Below the pieces are notes generated by a model. That model saw only the letters and a program-made list of their open reading frames with translations, was not told the DNA's origin and searched no databases. Positions 1 through 5,885 of a stretch of DNA of 5,885 bases are shown here, one piece after another (the first letter of the stretch is position 1; each line of letters starts with the position of its first letter). The position numbers were made by a program, and so were the translations under genes. This DNA is from Candidatus Adiutrix sp. (GTDB lineage: Bacteria; Desulfobacterota; Desulfarculia; Adiutricales; Adiutricaceae), in contig JAISRV010000036.1 of assembly GCA_031273445.1 (NCBI GenBank), forward strand, positions 1 through 5,885, given 5' to 3'.

Positions 1-39
1 TCAACTCAAGAATCGTACTTTAAGAAATAGGAGCGTGTT

Positions 40-1222
40 ATGCGCCGTTTCAAGATATTGCTTCTGATCAGCCTGGTTCTGATTTTACTGCTGTCCGCTC
101 CGCTGGCCGCCGTCCAGGAAACCAGAACCATAACCGACATGCGCGGTCAGTCGGTCGCCTTTCCCTATAACTTGAAAAAAGTGGCCACCATTGACGACGG
201 CTTTGTGGAGGGCCTCATGACCCACCTGGGAGTCATCGACAAAGTGGCGGCCATTGGCTCCTGGAGCATGAAGCGGGATTACAATTATGATTTTGAAACC
301 GCTTCCGGAGAAAAATATTCTCACCGGGGCTGGAACACCATGAAATACCTTCATCCCTGGCTTAATGATCTGCCCTGCTTCAACTCGCCTCAAGGCGACA
401 TTCTCAACTTCGAGACTCTGGCCAAAGCCGAGCCGGAATTGGTCGTCTTACGGGTGGGCGACTGTACGGTGGGCGAGGATGAAGGCGAAAAAACAACGCA
501 AACCATAAACACCATCGAGGCCTTGGGTTTGCCGCTAGTGGTCATTTATGCTCCCGGCTATTATCGCCAGGCCGAACTTTCAAGCCTGAAAGACGAAATG
601 GCCGTGATCGGCGATATTTTTGGCCAAAAGGAAAAAGCTATAGCCCTGGCTGATTATTTGGCCGGCACTGAAAAAATGATCCGCGAACGTACCGCCGGAA
701 TTAAAGATGAGGATAAAACCAAAGTGCTGTATCTAGGGCTGAACCCCGATTTGCGCAAACAAGGTTCGGCCGGGGCGGTTTTCGGAGTTAATACGCCGGA
801 ATCCTATATCATTGAAAACGTGGTTAACGCCAAAAACGCCTTCAGCGGTCAAGGTTACGGCGTGCCTATGAGCACCGAACAAATTTACGCGCTGGACCCG
901 GACGTCATAGTCCTGCCGACCTTCAACGGCTACCACCCGCCCCGCGAGCTTTATGAAGCCGCCTATTTCGAAAATCTGGCCGAACTCAAAGCCGTCAAAA
1001 ACAAGCGGGTCTACGCCATGCCCTGGAGCCCCATGAACTGCGCCCGCCGGGTCGAGTATCCCATCGATATGCTCATCATCGCCAAAGCCGCCTATCCCGA
1101 CCGCTTCAGCGACATCAACGTCTATGACTTCGCGCTGAAATTTTATCAGGATGTATATGGAGTCGATAAAGCCACAGCCTTAGGCCTCAGAACCACCCAG
1201 ATTTTGGACTGGATGAAGGACT

Positions 1223-1233
<11 letters not shown>
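40..1233 (+). CDS. Periplasmic metal-chelate ABC transporter substrate-binding protein (FepB/BtuF-like)
   Basis: This 397-residue secreted protein should capture a metal chelate (ferric siderophore, haem or cobalamin class) in the periplasm and deliver it to an inner-membrane FecCD-type permease. Residues 1-24 form a signal peptide: MRRFK, a long Leu/Ile core, then APLAA, with likely cleavage after Ala24. No Cys follows, so it is probably soluble rather than a lipoprotein. The mature part opens with TRTITDMRGQSVAFP and continues with KVATIDD, the usual start of the Peripla_BP_2 (TroA-like) fold. ETLAKAEPELVVLR (about 125-138) and IYALDPDVIVLP (about 282-293) are the paired 'what is thought to bind' strands of the two lobes. 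The C-terminus (YDFALKFYQDVYG) is typical of the COG0614 group. Cysteines lie at 113, 142 and 334. The start is supported by AGGAG at 29-33, 6 nt before the ATG. The substrate cannot be decided from sequence. It overlaps the next ORF by 11 nt, suggesting an operon of which most is missing. Confidence 0.9.
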
Positions 1234-1368
<135 letters not shown>

Positions 1369-1372
<4 letters not shown>

Positions 1373-1397
1373 CAAAGAAGCGGGTTTGGGGTAAATT
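1369..1397 (+). promoter_or_regulatory. Sigma70-type promoter
   Basis: A perfect -35 hexamer TTGACA (1369-1374) is followed after exactly 17 bp by a -10 hexamer TAAATT (1392-1397), which matches TATAAT at four of six positions. It overlaps the stop codon of the small ORF. A start site near 1404 is predicted. The only unit it can drive before a strong terminator is about 117 nt long and has no convincing ORF, so it is read here as an sRNA promoter. Confidence 0.6.
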
Positions 1398-1403
1398 CTT
1401 TTC

Positions 1404-1520
1404 ATTCCTGTGCTAAACCAAATGAGATATTTGAAGCTGGGGGGTCAGGCAAAGATGTCGCCCACTGGAATTCATAAGTTTTGCCGGGCTCTTTTTATAA
1501 AAATAAAGAGCCCGGCTTTT
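1404..1520 (+). ncRNA. Candidate small regulatory RNA of about 117 nt, no recognised family
   Basis: The transcript is bounded by the sigma70-type promoter at 1369-1397 and the intrinsic terminator at 1483-1520. Beginning exactly at the predicted start, ATTCCTGTG (1404-1412) pairs with CACTGGAAT (1463-1471), giving eight base pairs with one T-T mismatch. Inside lies a hairpin, CAAAT (1419-1423) with ATTTG (1429-1433) around a five-base loop. A run of six G (1439-1444) then lies in a region with no obvious partner. I checked for the features of tRNA, SRP RNA, 6S RNA, and c-di-GMP, TPP and SAM riboswitches and saw no match. There is no gene directly after the terminator, so a riboswitch is unlikely. 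It could also be just the 3' region of the upstream operon; expression is not shown by sequence alone. Confidence 0.4.
1483..1520 (+). terminator. Rho-independent terminator
   Basis: A perfect 12-bp inverted repeat, GCCGGGCTCTTT (1483-1494) and AAAGAGCCCGGC (1505-1516), encloses a 10-base A/T-rich loop and is followed by TTTT (1517-1520). The T tract lies only on the plus-strand side, so it ends rightward transcripts: the binding-protein operon, the candidate sRNA, or both. Confidence 0.85.
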
Positions 1521-1580
1521 GCGTTTGGCCTTTAACTCGCCGCATAGGACATCGGGACGAACCGCCGCCGCGGCTGGTCT

Positions 1581-1613
1581 GCGGAGCCTCCCGGGTCCAG
1601 GGCGGAGCCTTGG
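1581..1613. repeat. REP-like GC-rich element with small hairpin
   Basis: GCGGAGCCT occurs twice, at 1581-1589 and 1602-1610, with the GGGTCCAGGGCGGAGCC type of sequence between and across the second copy. CCAGGGC (1597-1603) folds with GCCTTGG (1607-1613) around GGA, with one G-T pair. This resembles dispersed GGGTCCAGGG...GGAGCCC intergenic repeats found in many bacterial genomes. The surrounding 1521-1660 stretch contains no other gene or signal I can support. Confidence 0.4.
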
Positions 1614-1670
1614 GGAAAAAAATGCCTTGCATAGCTGGTGAGAAGAGTTTTTTGGGGGGATATTTTTTGT

Positions 1671-1684
1671 AATATGTTGATATT
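1671..1684. promoter_or_regulatory. A/T-rich inverted repeat upstream of the sigma54 promoter
   Basis: AATAT (1671-1675) and ATATT (1680-1684) form a perfect 5-bp inverted repeat around GTTG, ending 15 bp before the sigma54 -24 element within a markedly A/T-rich block (about 1659-1700). The position fits a DNA-bending or activator-contact region, but no known consensus is matched and short A/T palindromes arise easily by chance. Confidence 0.2.
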
Positions 1685-1699
1685 GCATTATTTAAATTT

Positions 1700-1715
1700 T
1701 GGCATGACCTTTGCT
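1700..1715 (+). promoter_or_regulatory. Sigma54 (RpoN) promoter, probably for flgE
   Basis: The sequence TGGCATG-ACCT-TTGCT matches the sigma54 consensus TGGCACG-N4-TTGCW at every defined position except one (T for C in the -24 block). The invariant GG (1701-1702) and GC (1713-1714) have the required spacing. Transcription should start near 1726. The first downstream gene on this strand is flgE, and sigma54 control of hook and basal-body genes is well established in many flagellated proteobacteria. This would give an unusually long leader of about 324 nt. Such a promoter needs an enhancer-binding activator, which is not encoded in the window. Confidence 0.7.
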
Positions 1716-1785
1716 TAATTTTTGGACGGCACAGGCAGGCCCGGCAAAACAGGCACACGGCCTTTTTGACCGGGGCGTTTTCACG

Positions 1786-1807
1786 GCAGCTCTCGGGTGT
1801 AGGCGAA
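1786..1807 (+). repeat. 22-nt direct repeat, copy 1
   Basis: Positions 1786-1807 are identical to 1871-1892; the unit begins GCAGCTCTCGG and ends GTAGGCGAA. Copy 1 lies at about +61 to +82 from the predicted sigma54 start. It is followed by ATTTTG, and copy 2 by TATTTTT, so similarity continues weakly to the right. The unit has no clear internal dyad. Confidence 0.9.
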
Positions 1808-1870
1808 ATTTTGTCTCATCGCTTATTTGTTCCGTTCGTTACGCCCCGCCATTTCAGGGGCTGACAGCCA

Positions 1871-1892
1871 GCAGCTCTCGGGTGTAGGCGAA
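1871..1892 (+). repeat. 22-nt direct repeat, copy 2
   Basis: This exact second copy of 1786-1807 begins 85 bp further on, close to eight turns of B-DNA, at about +146 to +167 from the predicted start. It could be a second protein-binding site or a small local duplication. No third copy is present in the window. Confidence 0.9.
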
Positions 1893-1905
1893 TATTTTTA
1901 AAAAG

Positions 1906-1944
1906 CAGTCGCCCCCGGAGAGGGGCGACGGGGCGAAGCGACTG
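1906..1944 (+). promoter_or_regulatory. Mutually exclusive GC-rich hairpins in the flgE leader
   Basis: GTCGCCCC (1908-1915) pairs perfectly with GGGGCGAC (1922-1929) around a six-base loop. The same left strand can instead use the tandem copy GGGGCGA at 1930-1936. CAGTCGC (1906-1912) can also pair with GCGACTG (1938-1944), with CCCC/GGGG stacked inside. The foldings compete for the same bases. No T tract follows, so these are not intrinsic terminators. Any role in flgE translation or mRNA stability is inference. Confidence 0.45.
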
Positions 1945-1968
1945 GGTGAAGTGCCCCAAAGGCCCCTG

Positions 1969-1998
1969 GCTGGGCAAAAATCACATTTTTTGCCCAGC
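1969..1998. repeat. Perfect 12-bp inverted repeat upstream of flgE
   Basis: GCTGGGCAAAAA (1969-1980) and TTTTTGCCCAGC (1987-1998) are perfect complements separated by six bases (TCACAT). The repeat lies 51 bp before the flgE start. It could be an mRNA hairpin in the leader or a dyad operator for a dimeric regulator. Because the T run is within the stem and is not followed by further T residues, terminator function is unlikely. Confidence 0.7.
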
Positions 1999-2038
1999 TA
2001 CGACCCAGACAGCCAAGCCGATCATTTATATTTATTTA

Positions 2039-2044
2039 GAGAGG
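2039..2044 (+). promoter_or_regulatory. Ribosome binding site fixing the flgE start
   Basis: GAGAGG lies 5 nt before the ATG at 2050. It decides against the longer in-frame GTG start at 1951, which would add 33 residues unlike any hook protein N-terminus and run through the inverted repeat. Confidence 0.75.
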
Positions 2045-2049
2045 CGACC

Positions 2050-3987
2050 ATGTCCTTCGGCGCTATGTACAGAGCTTCAACCGGTCTGTTGGCCCTGGGC
2101 ACGGGCATGCAGACCATCAGCAACAACCTGGCCAACGTCAACACCGTCGGCTTTAAGGCCATGCGAACCAATTATGAGGACCTCATCAGCCAGGCCTATT
2201 ATTCCAGCGGCAATCTCAATCAGATCGGCTGCGGCGCGAAGGTCAACACCCTCCAGAGCATGTTCACCCAGGGCGCTTTCAGAACCGCCGACCAGGAGAC
2301 CGATCTGGCCATTGCCGGCGAAGGTTTTTTCAATGTGCGCCATAGAGTGACCGGCGAGACGATGTATACCCGGGCCGGTGTCTACACGTTAAATAAAGAC
2401 GGCTACATGGAGGACCCTTCCGGCAACATTCTGCAGGGCTGGCGGATGTCCGTCCCTCAGCCGGGGCAGGAGGCGGTCAGGCTGGGCGACCCGACGGACA
2501 TTAAAGTCGCCTCGCTGATCATCCCGCCGGAAGCGACCACCAATATCAAGGCGGCCGTCAACCTCAACGCCGATGATCAGAGCGCCTATTTCTACCCGGC
2601 CCAACAGGAGGGCGGGCCAGGGGAAGGGGCCGGCTATGCCGGGGCCTGGAACGGGGCCGCCTCGCCTGGTCTGGACGTGGGCGCCTATACTTACTCCGAA
2701 CCCCTGACCGTATATGACGCGGCGGGCAACCAGCACACCCTGATGACCTATTACCAGAAAAACCCCCACATGGAGAACGTCTGGGATTACATCATCACCT
2801 GCGACCCGGGCGAAGACGCCCGCCGCGACCAATCGGGCCAGCTGCTGCTGGCCGACCAGGCCACTTTCGCCGGCCTGATTCAGAAAGGCAAGATAACCTT
2901 TACCGCGGACGGCGAGGAGGGCCTCTCCGGCGGCCTGATCAAGGACCTGGAGGCCCAGAATCTGGACCTCTCGCGGAGCCTGGCGGCCTACGCCGACCCG
3001 CCCGCGCCCCAGAGCGGCGCCAGCGACCCGATGCGGACGGCCGTCATCGGCGGCTATTACACTGGAAGCCCGGGTCTTGATCCGGCCACCGGGCTGGAAG
3101 TCTCCAGCCCCCGCGCCTATACCGTCAGTTGGGGCTACAAAGACCCGTCGACCGGCCTCTGGCAGGCCGCCGACAACTCCAACCCGCCCAGGGCCGGCCT
3201 GACCTGGGAAGACGATCAGGGTCAGAGCGGCTTCATCCCCGTTTCCGACCTCAGCTACCCGGGGCCCTACGCTTTCGGAAGCGGCCTGACCATAACTTTC
3301 GACAATCAGAGCGGTCTGCCGATGACTTTCGGCCTCCCCGGCGCCGACGCCGTCACGGTCACGGCCCACAGCGAGCAGAGGGTCTGGGGCGAGGCGTCTC
3401 CCAACAGCGACGGCTATTTCGATTTCGATCTGACCTTCGCCCAGTCGGCCGCAATGCTCGACAATCCGCCCTATCCCGCGGACCTGGCCACCGTCAGCCA
3501 GAAGGTTTCGCTGAACATGGGGGCTAAAAACCCCTTCGGCGCGGGCGCGTGGCAGCTGGAGGAAATAGGGACCACCCAGTTCGCCGGCCAATCGTCGACG
3601 ACCTTTAAGGCCGGCAACGGCTACCCGGAGGGATCGCTGCAAAGGCTTTCGGTGAGCGAGGACGGGATGATCAGCGGCGTTTATTCCAACGGGCGGCAGG
3701 AAGCTCTCTTTCAGATCGCCCTGACCCGTTTTCGCAACCCCTGGGGGCTTTCCAAACAGGGCGACAACCTTTTCGCCAAAACCGGGGAATCCGGGGGCGG
3801 CCTCACCCTCGTGCCCGGCCAGGACGGGGCCGGAGAAGTGCTCGGCAATTTCCTGGAGCAGTCCAACGTGGACGTCGCCGCGGAAATAGTGAACATGATC
3901 GTCACCCAGCGCGGTTTTCAGGCCAATTCCAAAACCATCACCACCAAAGACGCCATGCTGGCCACGGCCATACAGACCAAAAAATAG
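2050..3987 (+). CDS. flgE: Flagellar hook protein FlgE (long form)
   Basis: FlgE polymerises outside the cell into the curved hook that joins the flagellar rod to the filament, after export by the flagellar type III apparatus; accordingly there is no Sec signal peptide. The 645-residue product starts MSFGAMYRASTGLLAL and carries the rod/hook N-terminal signature SNNLANVNTVGFK at residues 24-36. QGAFRTADQETDLAIAGEGFF (about 74-94) is the conserved flagellar basal-body/hook 'body' motif. A FlgE D2-type segment begins at about residue 218 (PLTVYDAAGNQHTLMTYY). The C-terminal coil is at about 598-645 (EQSNVDVAAEIVNMIV, then TQRGFQANSKTI). Enteric FlgE is about 400 residues, so the surface-exposed middle is expanded by well over 200. 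The gene stands alone between the structured leader and convergent corA, rather than beside flgD or fliK, and is probably driven by the sigma54 promoter at 1700. Family assignment is firm. Confidence 0.95.
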   Translation: MSFGAMYRASTGLLALGTGMQTISNNLANVNTVGFKAMRTNYEDLISQAYYSSGNLNQIGCGAKVNTLQSMFTQGAFRTADQETDLAIAGEGFFNVRHRVTGETMYTRAGVYTLNKDGYMEDPSGNILQGWRMSVPQPGQEAVRLGDPTDIKVASLIIPPEATTNIKAAVNLNADDQSAYFYPAQQEGGPGEGAGYAGAWNGAASPGLDVGAYTYSEPLTVYDAAGNQHTLMTYYQKNPHMENVWDYIITCDPGEDARRDQSGQLLLADQATFAGLIQKGKITFTADGEEGLSGGLIKDLEAQNLDLSRSLAAYADPPAPQSGASDPMRTAVIGGYYTGSPGLDPATGLEVSSPRAYTVSWGYKDPSTGLWQAADNSNPPRAGLTWEDDQGQSGFIPVSDLSYPGPYAFGSGLTITFDNQSGLPMTFGLPGADAVTVTAHSEQRVWGEASPNSDGYFDFDLTFAQSAAMLDNPPYPADLATVSQKVSLNMGAKNPFGAGAWQLEEIGTTQFAGQSSTTFKAGNGYPEGSLQRLSVSEDGMISGVYSNGRQEALFQIALTRFRNPWGLSKQGDNLFAKTGESGGGLTLVPGQDGAGEVLGNFLEQSNVDVAAEIVNMIVTQRGFQANSKTITTKDAMLATAIQTKK

Positions 3988-4014
3988 CCTCGGGAATGAC
4001 GCTTTTTCGCCCGC

Positions 4015-4036
4015 CTGATCCTGATCCGTCCTGATC
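4015..4036. repeat. Three CTGATC copies between convergent genes
   Basis: CTGATC occurs at 4015-4020, 4021-4026 and 4031-4036, in the 53-bp gap between the flgE and corA stop codons. No hairpin with a T tract is visible for either strand, so how the two converging transcripts end is not evident. Confidence 0.5.
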
Positions 4037-4040
4037 AAAC

Positions 4041-4976
4041 CTACAGCCATTTCTTTTTGGCGAACCAGACGGCGACCGCCAGCGTCAGAAACAGCGACAG
4101 GGCGCATAAAAAGCCGAAGGCCCAAGGGGCTCCGGCCAGAGGCAGCTCCACGTTCATGCCGTAGAGGCCCGCGACGAGGGTCGGCAGCATCAGCATGATG
4201 GTCACGCCGGCCATAAATTTCATGACGGTATTGAGGTTGTTGGAGATGACGCTGCCGAAGGCGTCGCTCATGCTGGCGACGACCTGGTTGAGGATGTCGG
4301 CCATGAAGATGCCCTGTTGGCTTTCAGTGAGCGCGTCGTCCAGAATGTCCAGTTCTTCCTTGCTGATTTGCTGATTGAAGAAATGGGGCTGCAGAAACTT
4401 GTCCATCAGGGCGTGATTGGTTTTCAGGGCGATGGTCGTGTCGATCAGCGATTTCTGCACATCCAGAAGCGCGAGTATTTCCTCGTTGCGCGGCGACAGC
4501 CTCAGTCTGGCTTCGGCCTCGCCGGCCAGGTCTTCCATGCGTTCGAGATTGGCGATGAAGCCGGCGGCGGCGGCGTGGAAAACGGCGAAGGCCAGGCGGG
4601 TGCGGGTCCAGTTTCGTTTGCGCTGAAACAGGGGCAGCAGCTGGTTTTTGACCAGGTCCGCTTTGAGGCAGACGGTGATCAGCCGTTTCGGGGTGATGAT
4701 GATGCCCACCGGAATCGTGGAAAACAGCCGGTCGCCGTCGGCGCTTTTTTCCGTCGACAGCCGGGCGATGATCAAAAGGCAGTCGTCTTCCAGGTCGATG
4801 TGCGGCCGCTCACGGTCGTCCAGCGCGTCGTCGATGAACCAGTCGGGCAGTTCGCACATCTCCTTGACCCGCCCAAGCTCCTCCTCAGTCGGCGCGGACA
4901 GGTCCAGCCAGTCGGCCGGCCCGTTTTCCCGGGCCGGCTTAATGAAGCCGTCGACGAATTCATATTTGGTCAGCAT
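4041..4976 (-). CDS. corA: CorA-family magnesium/cobalt transporter
   Basis: This 311-residue inner-membrane protein should form the homopentameric CorA channel that lets Mg2+ (and Co2+/Ni2+) into the cytoplasm. The N-terminal cytoplasmic domain contains WLDLSAPTEEELGRV and an acidic stretch DDALDDRERPHIDLEDD (about 49-65) typical of the family. A long helical stalk follows, and then two C-terminal membrane helices. The first helix (about 251-271, FMAGVTIMLMLPTLVAG) leads into the diagnostic YGMN selectivity motif, with Gly273-Met274-Asn275. The second (about 286-304) ends in the basic tail AKKKWL. Length is normal. The ATG start lies 5 nt after the stop of the upstream polyamine-binding gene, with no clear Shine-Dalgarno sequence, so translation is probably coupled. 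No regulatory RNA element of the mgtA type can be seen because there is no leader. Confidence 0.93.
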   Translation of the reverse strand: MLTKYEFVDGFIKPARENGPADWLDLSAPTEEELGRVKEMCELPDWFIDDALDDRERPHIDLEDDCLLIIARLSTEKSADGDRLFSTIPVGIIITPKRLITVCLKADLVKNQLLPLFQRKRNWTRTRLAFAVFHAAAAGFIANLERMEDLAGEAEARLRLSPRNEEILALLDVQKSLIDTTIALKTNHALMDKFLQPHFFNQQISKEELDILDDALTESQQGIFMADILNQVVASMSDAFGSVISNNLNTVMKFMAGVTIMLMLPTLVAGLYGMNVELPLAGAPWAFGFLCALSLFLTLAVAVWFAKKKWL

Positions 4977-4981
4977 CTGGA

Positions 4982-5885
4982 TTAGTTGGCTTTGATCATG
5001 GTCCAGGCTTCGTCGTAGACGGCGTTGTTGTCCGCGCCGAGGTCTTCAATGTATTCCAGCTTGTCCAGAAGGTCGCCGCTGGGGTATATGACGGGGTTGT
5101 TCAGGTCGGCCTCGGGCACGAACTGCCGGGCCGCCTCGTTGGGGGTGGCGTAGCGGTTGTAGGCGGCCAGCCGGGCCCCCACCTGGGCGTCAAGCAGGTA
5201 ATTGATGAACAGGTGGGCTTCATTCGCGTGGGGCGCGTTTTTGGGCACGGCCACGAGGTCGATCCAGACTTCGCCGCCTTCTTTGGGCAGAATATAATGA
5301 ACCTCCGGGTCTTCTTCCTGAGAGCGGATGGTCTCGCCGTTATAGACCTGGGCGACCGCGGCTATGCCGCTCATGACCTTGTTCAGGCCGCCCACTCCGC
5401 CGTCGAAGCCGAGGAAGGAAGGCCGTTTTTTAGTGGCCATCAGGAGCCGCGCGGCTTCTTCAATTTCGTTTTTATTGGTGGAATTCAGGGAATAGCCCAA
5501 ATATTTGAGAGCGGCGCCCAGGGCGTCGCGGGCCGTGTCGAAAATCACGAAACTGCCGATTTCGCTAGAGGGGTCGAAGATGATCTTCCAGGAGGGGTCC
5601 AGGCCGGTCAGGTCGGCGCGGCGCACGACCAGCCCTGAAGTGCCCATCTGGTAAGGGATGGAGTAGACGTTGCCGGGGTCGGCTTTCAGGGCGGTGAAAG
5701 CCTGGCCCAAATTCTTGAGGTTGGGCAGTTTGGCGTGGTCGAGAGGCTGAATCAGGCCCTTGTTCTTCAGGCTGGGCATGATATAAGTGGAAGGCACGAT
5801 GATGTCGTATTGGCTGAGGCCGCCGCTTTCCAGTTTGGCCATCATCTCTTCGTTGGATTCGTAATGGTCCAGACGCACGTTGACG
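4982..5885 (-). CDS. potD: Spermidine/putrescine-type ABC substrate-binding protein, 5' end missing
   Basis: This periplasmic protein should bind polyamines and pass them to a PotABC importer. The reading frame is open to the right edge: codons for V-N-V precede RLDHYESNEEMMAKLESGG, so the GTG at 5876-5878 is internal rather than a start. The signal peptide and first strand (roughly 40-55 residues) lie beyond the window. Visible family hallmarks in order are SNEEMMAKL, YDIIVPSTYIM, PYQMGTSGLVV with the following SWKIIFDP, AAVAQVYNGETI, the lobe-crossing GGEVWIDLVAVPKNAPH, and FINYLLDAQVGARLAAYNRYATPN. The preceding genes of a pot operon would lie to the right. Related PotF or other polyamine/opine binders cannot be excluded, so the symbol is tentative. 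Its TAA stop is 5 nt from the corA ATG, implying cotranscription. Confidence 0.85.
   Translation of the reverse strand, partial: VNVRLDHYESNEEMMAKLESGGLSQYDIIVPSTYIMPSLKNKGLIQPLDHAKLPNLKNLGQAFTALKADPGNVYSIPYQMGTSGLVVRRADLTGLDPSWKIIFDPSSEIGSFVIFDTARDALGAALKYLGYSLNSTNKNEIEEAARLLMATKKRPSFLGFDGGVGGLNKVMSGIAAVAQVYNGETIRSQEEDPEVHYILPKEGGEVWIDLVAVPKNAPHANEAHLFINYLLDAQVGARLAAYNRYATPNEAARQFVPEADLNNPVIYPSGDLLDKLEYIEDLGADNNAVYDEAWTMIKAN

Larger units (their letters stand above)
1726..2049 (+). other. Predicted long structured 5' leader of flgE
   Basis: This is the interval between the predicted sigma54 start site and the flgE ATG. I see no credible ORF or intrinsic terminator in it. It contains two 22-nt direct repeats, a hairpin GCCCC (1843-1847)/GGGGC (1857-1861), the alternative GC-rich hairpins at 1906-1944, a 12-bp inverted repeat at 1969-1998, and finally a ribosome site at 2039-2044. 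A second promoter nearer flgE cannot be excluded, in which case the actual leader would be shorter. Confidence 0.4.

Noticed and set aside
1404..1480. SRP RNA, tRNA or known riboswitch
   Set aside because: GGGGGGTCAGGC superficially recalls the SRP RNA GGTCAGG segment, but the conserved GGAAGNAGC tetraloop region is absent. There is no tRNA cloverleaf, and no gene follows that a riboswitch could control.
1413..1758. Overlapping short frames on both strands in the intergenic region
   Set aside because: They run through the terminator hairpin, the REP-like element and the sigma54 promoter region, have no supported ribosome site and show no recognisable protein features.
1786..1892. CRISPR array
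   Set aside because: There are only two 22-nt copies with a 63-nt spacer, no third repeat, no dyad in the unit and no cas genes.
1969..1998. Intrinsic terminator just upstream of flgE
   Set aside because: The T run is part of the stem and the sequence after the right arm is TACGACC, with no T tract.
2017..2024. GCCGATCA, resembling the sigma28 -10 element GCCGATAA
   Set aside because: The expected TAAA-type -35 element 15 bp upstream is CTAC. The match is incomplete and the sigma54 site is much stronger.
1951..2049. In-frame GTG start giving flgE 33 extra residues
   Set aside because: The extension has no hook-protein similarity and crosses a 12-bp inverted repeat. The ATG at 2050 has GAGAGG 5 nt upstream and begins with the canonical hook N-terminus.
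2389..4125. 578-codon open frame on the minus strand
   Set aside because: It is antisense to flgE and overlaps the end of corA. Its length comes from the G+C-rich codon bias of flgE and its translation shows no recognisable domain.
4317..4985. 222-codon open frame on the plus strand
   Set aside because: It is antisense to corA, which has clear family motifs including YGMN. The antisense product shows none.

Overview
The window reads as chromosomal DNA of a free-swimming Gram-negative bacterium. It encodes two periplasmic solute-binding proteins, a flagellar hook protein and a CorA-type divalent-cation transporter. The hook protein's N-terminal region (SNNLANVNTVGFK, then QIGCGAKV and TDLAIAGEGFF) resembles hook proteins of Desulfovibrio-like sulfate reducers. 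I therefore lean toward Desulfobacterota/Deltaproteobacteria, but this is inference from family resemblance, not a search. The flgE, corA and polyamine-binding genes are G+C-rich. The first gene and the 1.37-2.05 kb intergenic stretch are visibly richer in A/T.

Layout. (1) 40-1233, plus strand: a secreted metal-chelate (siderophore/cobalamin-type) ABC substrate-binding protein. (2) 1223-1372, plus strand, overlapping it by 11 nt: a 49-residue peptide with 13 consecutive leucines encoded by (CTT)4(CTG)9. It looks like the first membrane segment of a FecCD-type permease that stops early. (3) 1373-2049: 677 bp without a credible protein gene but full of signals. These are a strong sigma70-type promoter overlapping the end of the small ORF, a roughly 117-nt candidate small RNA ending in an intrinsic terminator, a REP-like hairpin, a near-consensus sigma54 promoter, and a long leader with a 22-nt direct repeat and several strong hairpins. 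(4) 2050-3987, plus strand: flgE, a large 645-residue flagellar hook protein standing alone. (5) 4041-4976, minus strand: a CorA-family Mg2+/Co2+ transporter, convergent with flgE. (6) 4982-5885, minus strand: a PotD-like polyamine-binding protein lacking its N-terminus at the window edge, 5 nt upstream of corA and so probably in the same transcript.

How it fits together. The left block is the tail of a metal-chelate uptake locus whose permease appears lost or lies elsewhere. The centre is a self-contained flagellar hook unit, with its own sigma54 promoter at 1700-1715 and a predicted leader of about 324 nt. The right block couples polyamine uptake to divalent-cation transport. The most notable unexplained material is the non-coding stretch at 1369-2049: the candidate sRNA, the repeats placed about eight helical turns apart downstream of the sigma54 promoter, and the mutually exclusive hairpins ahead of flgE.
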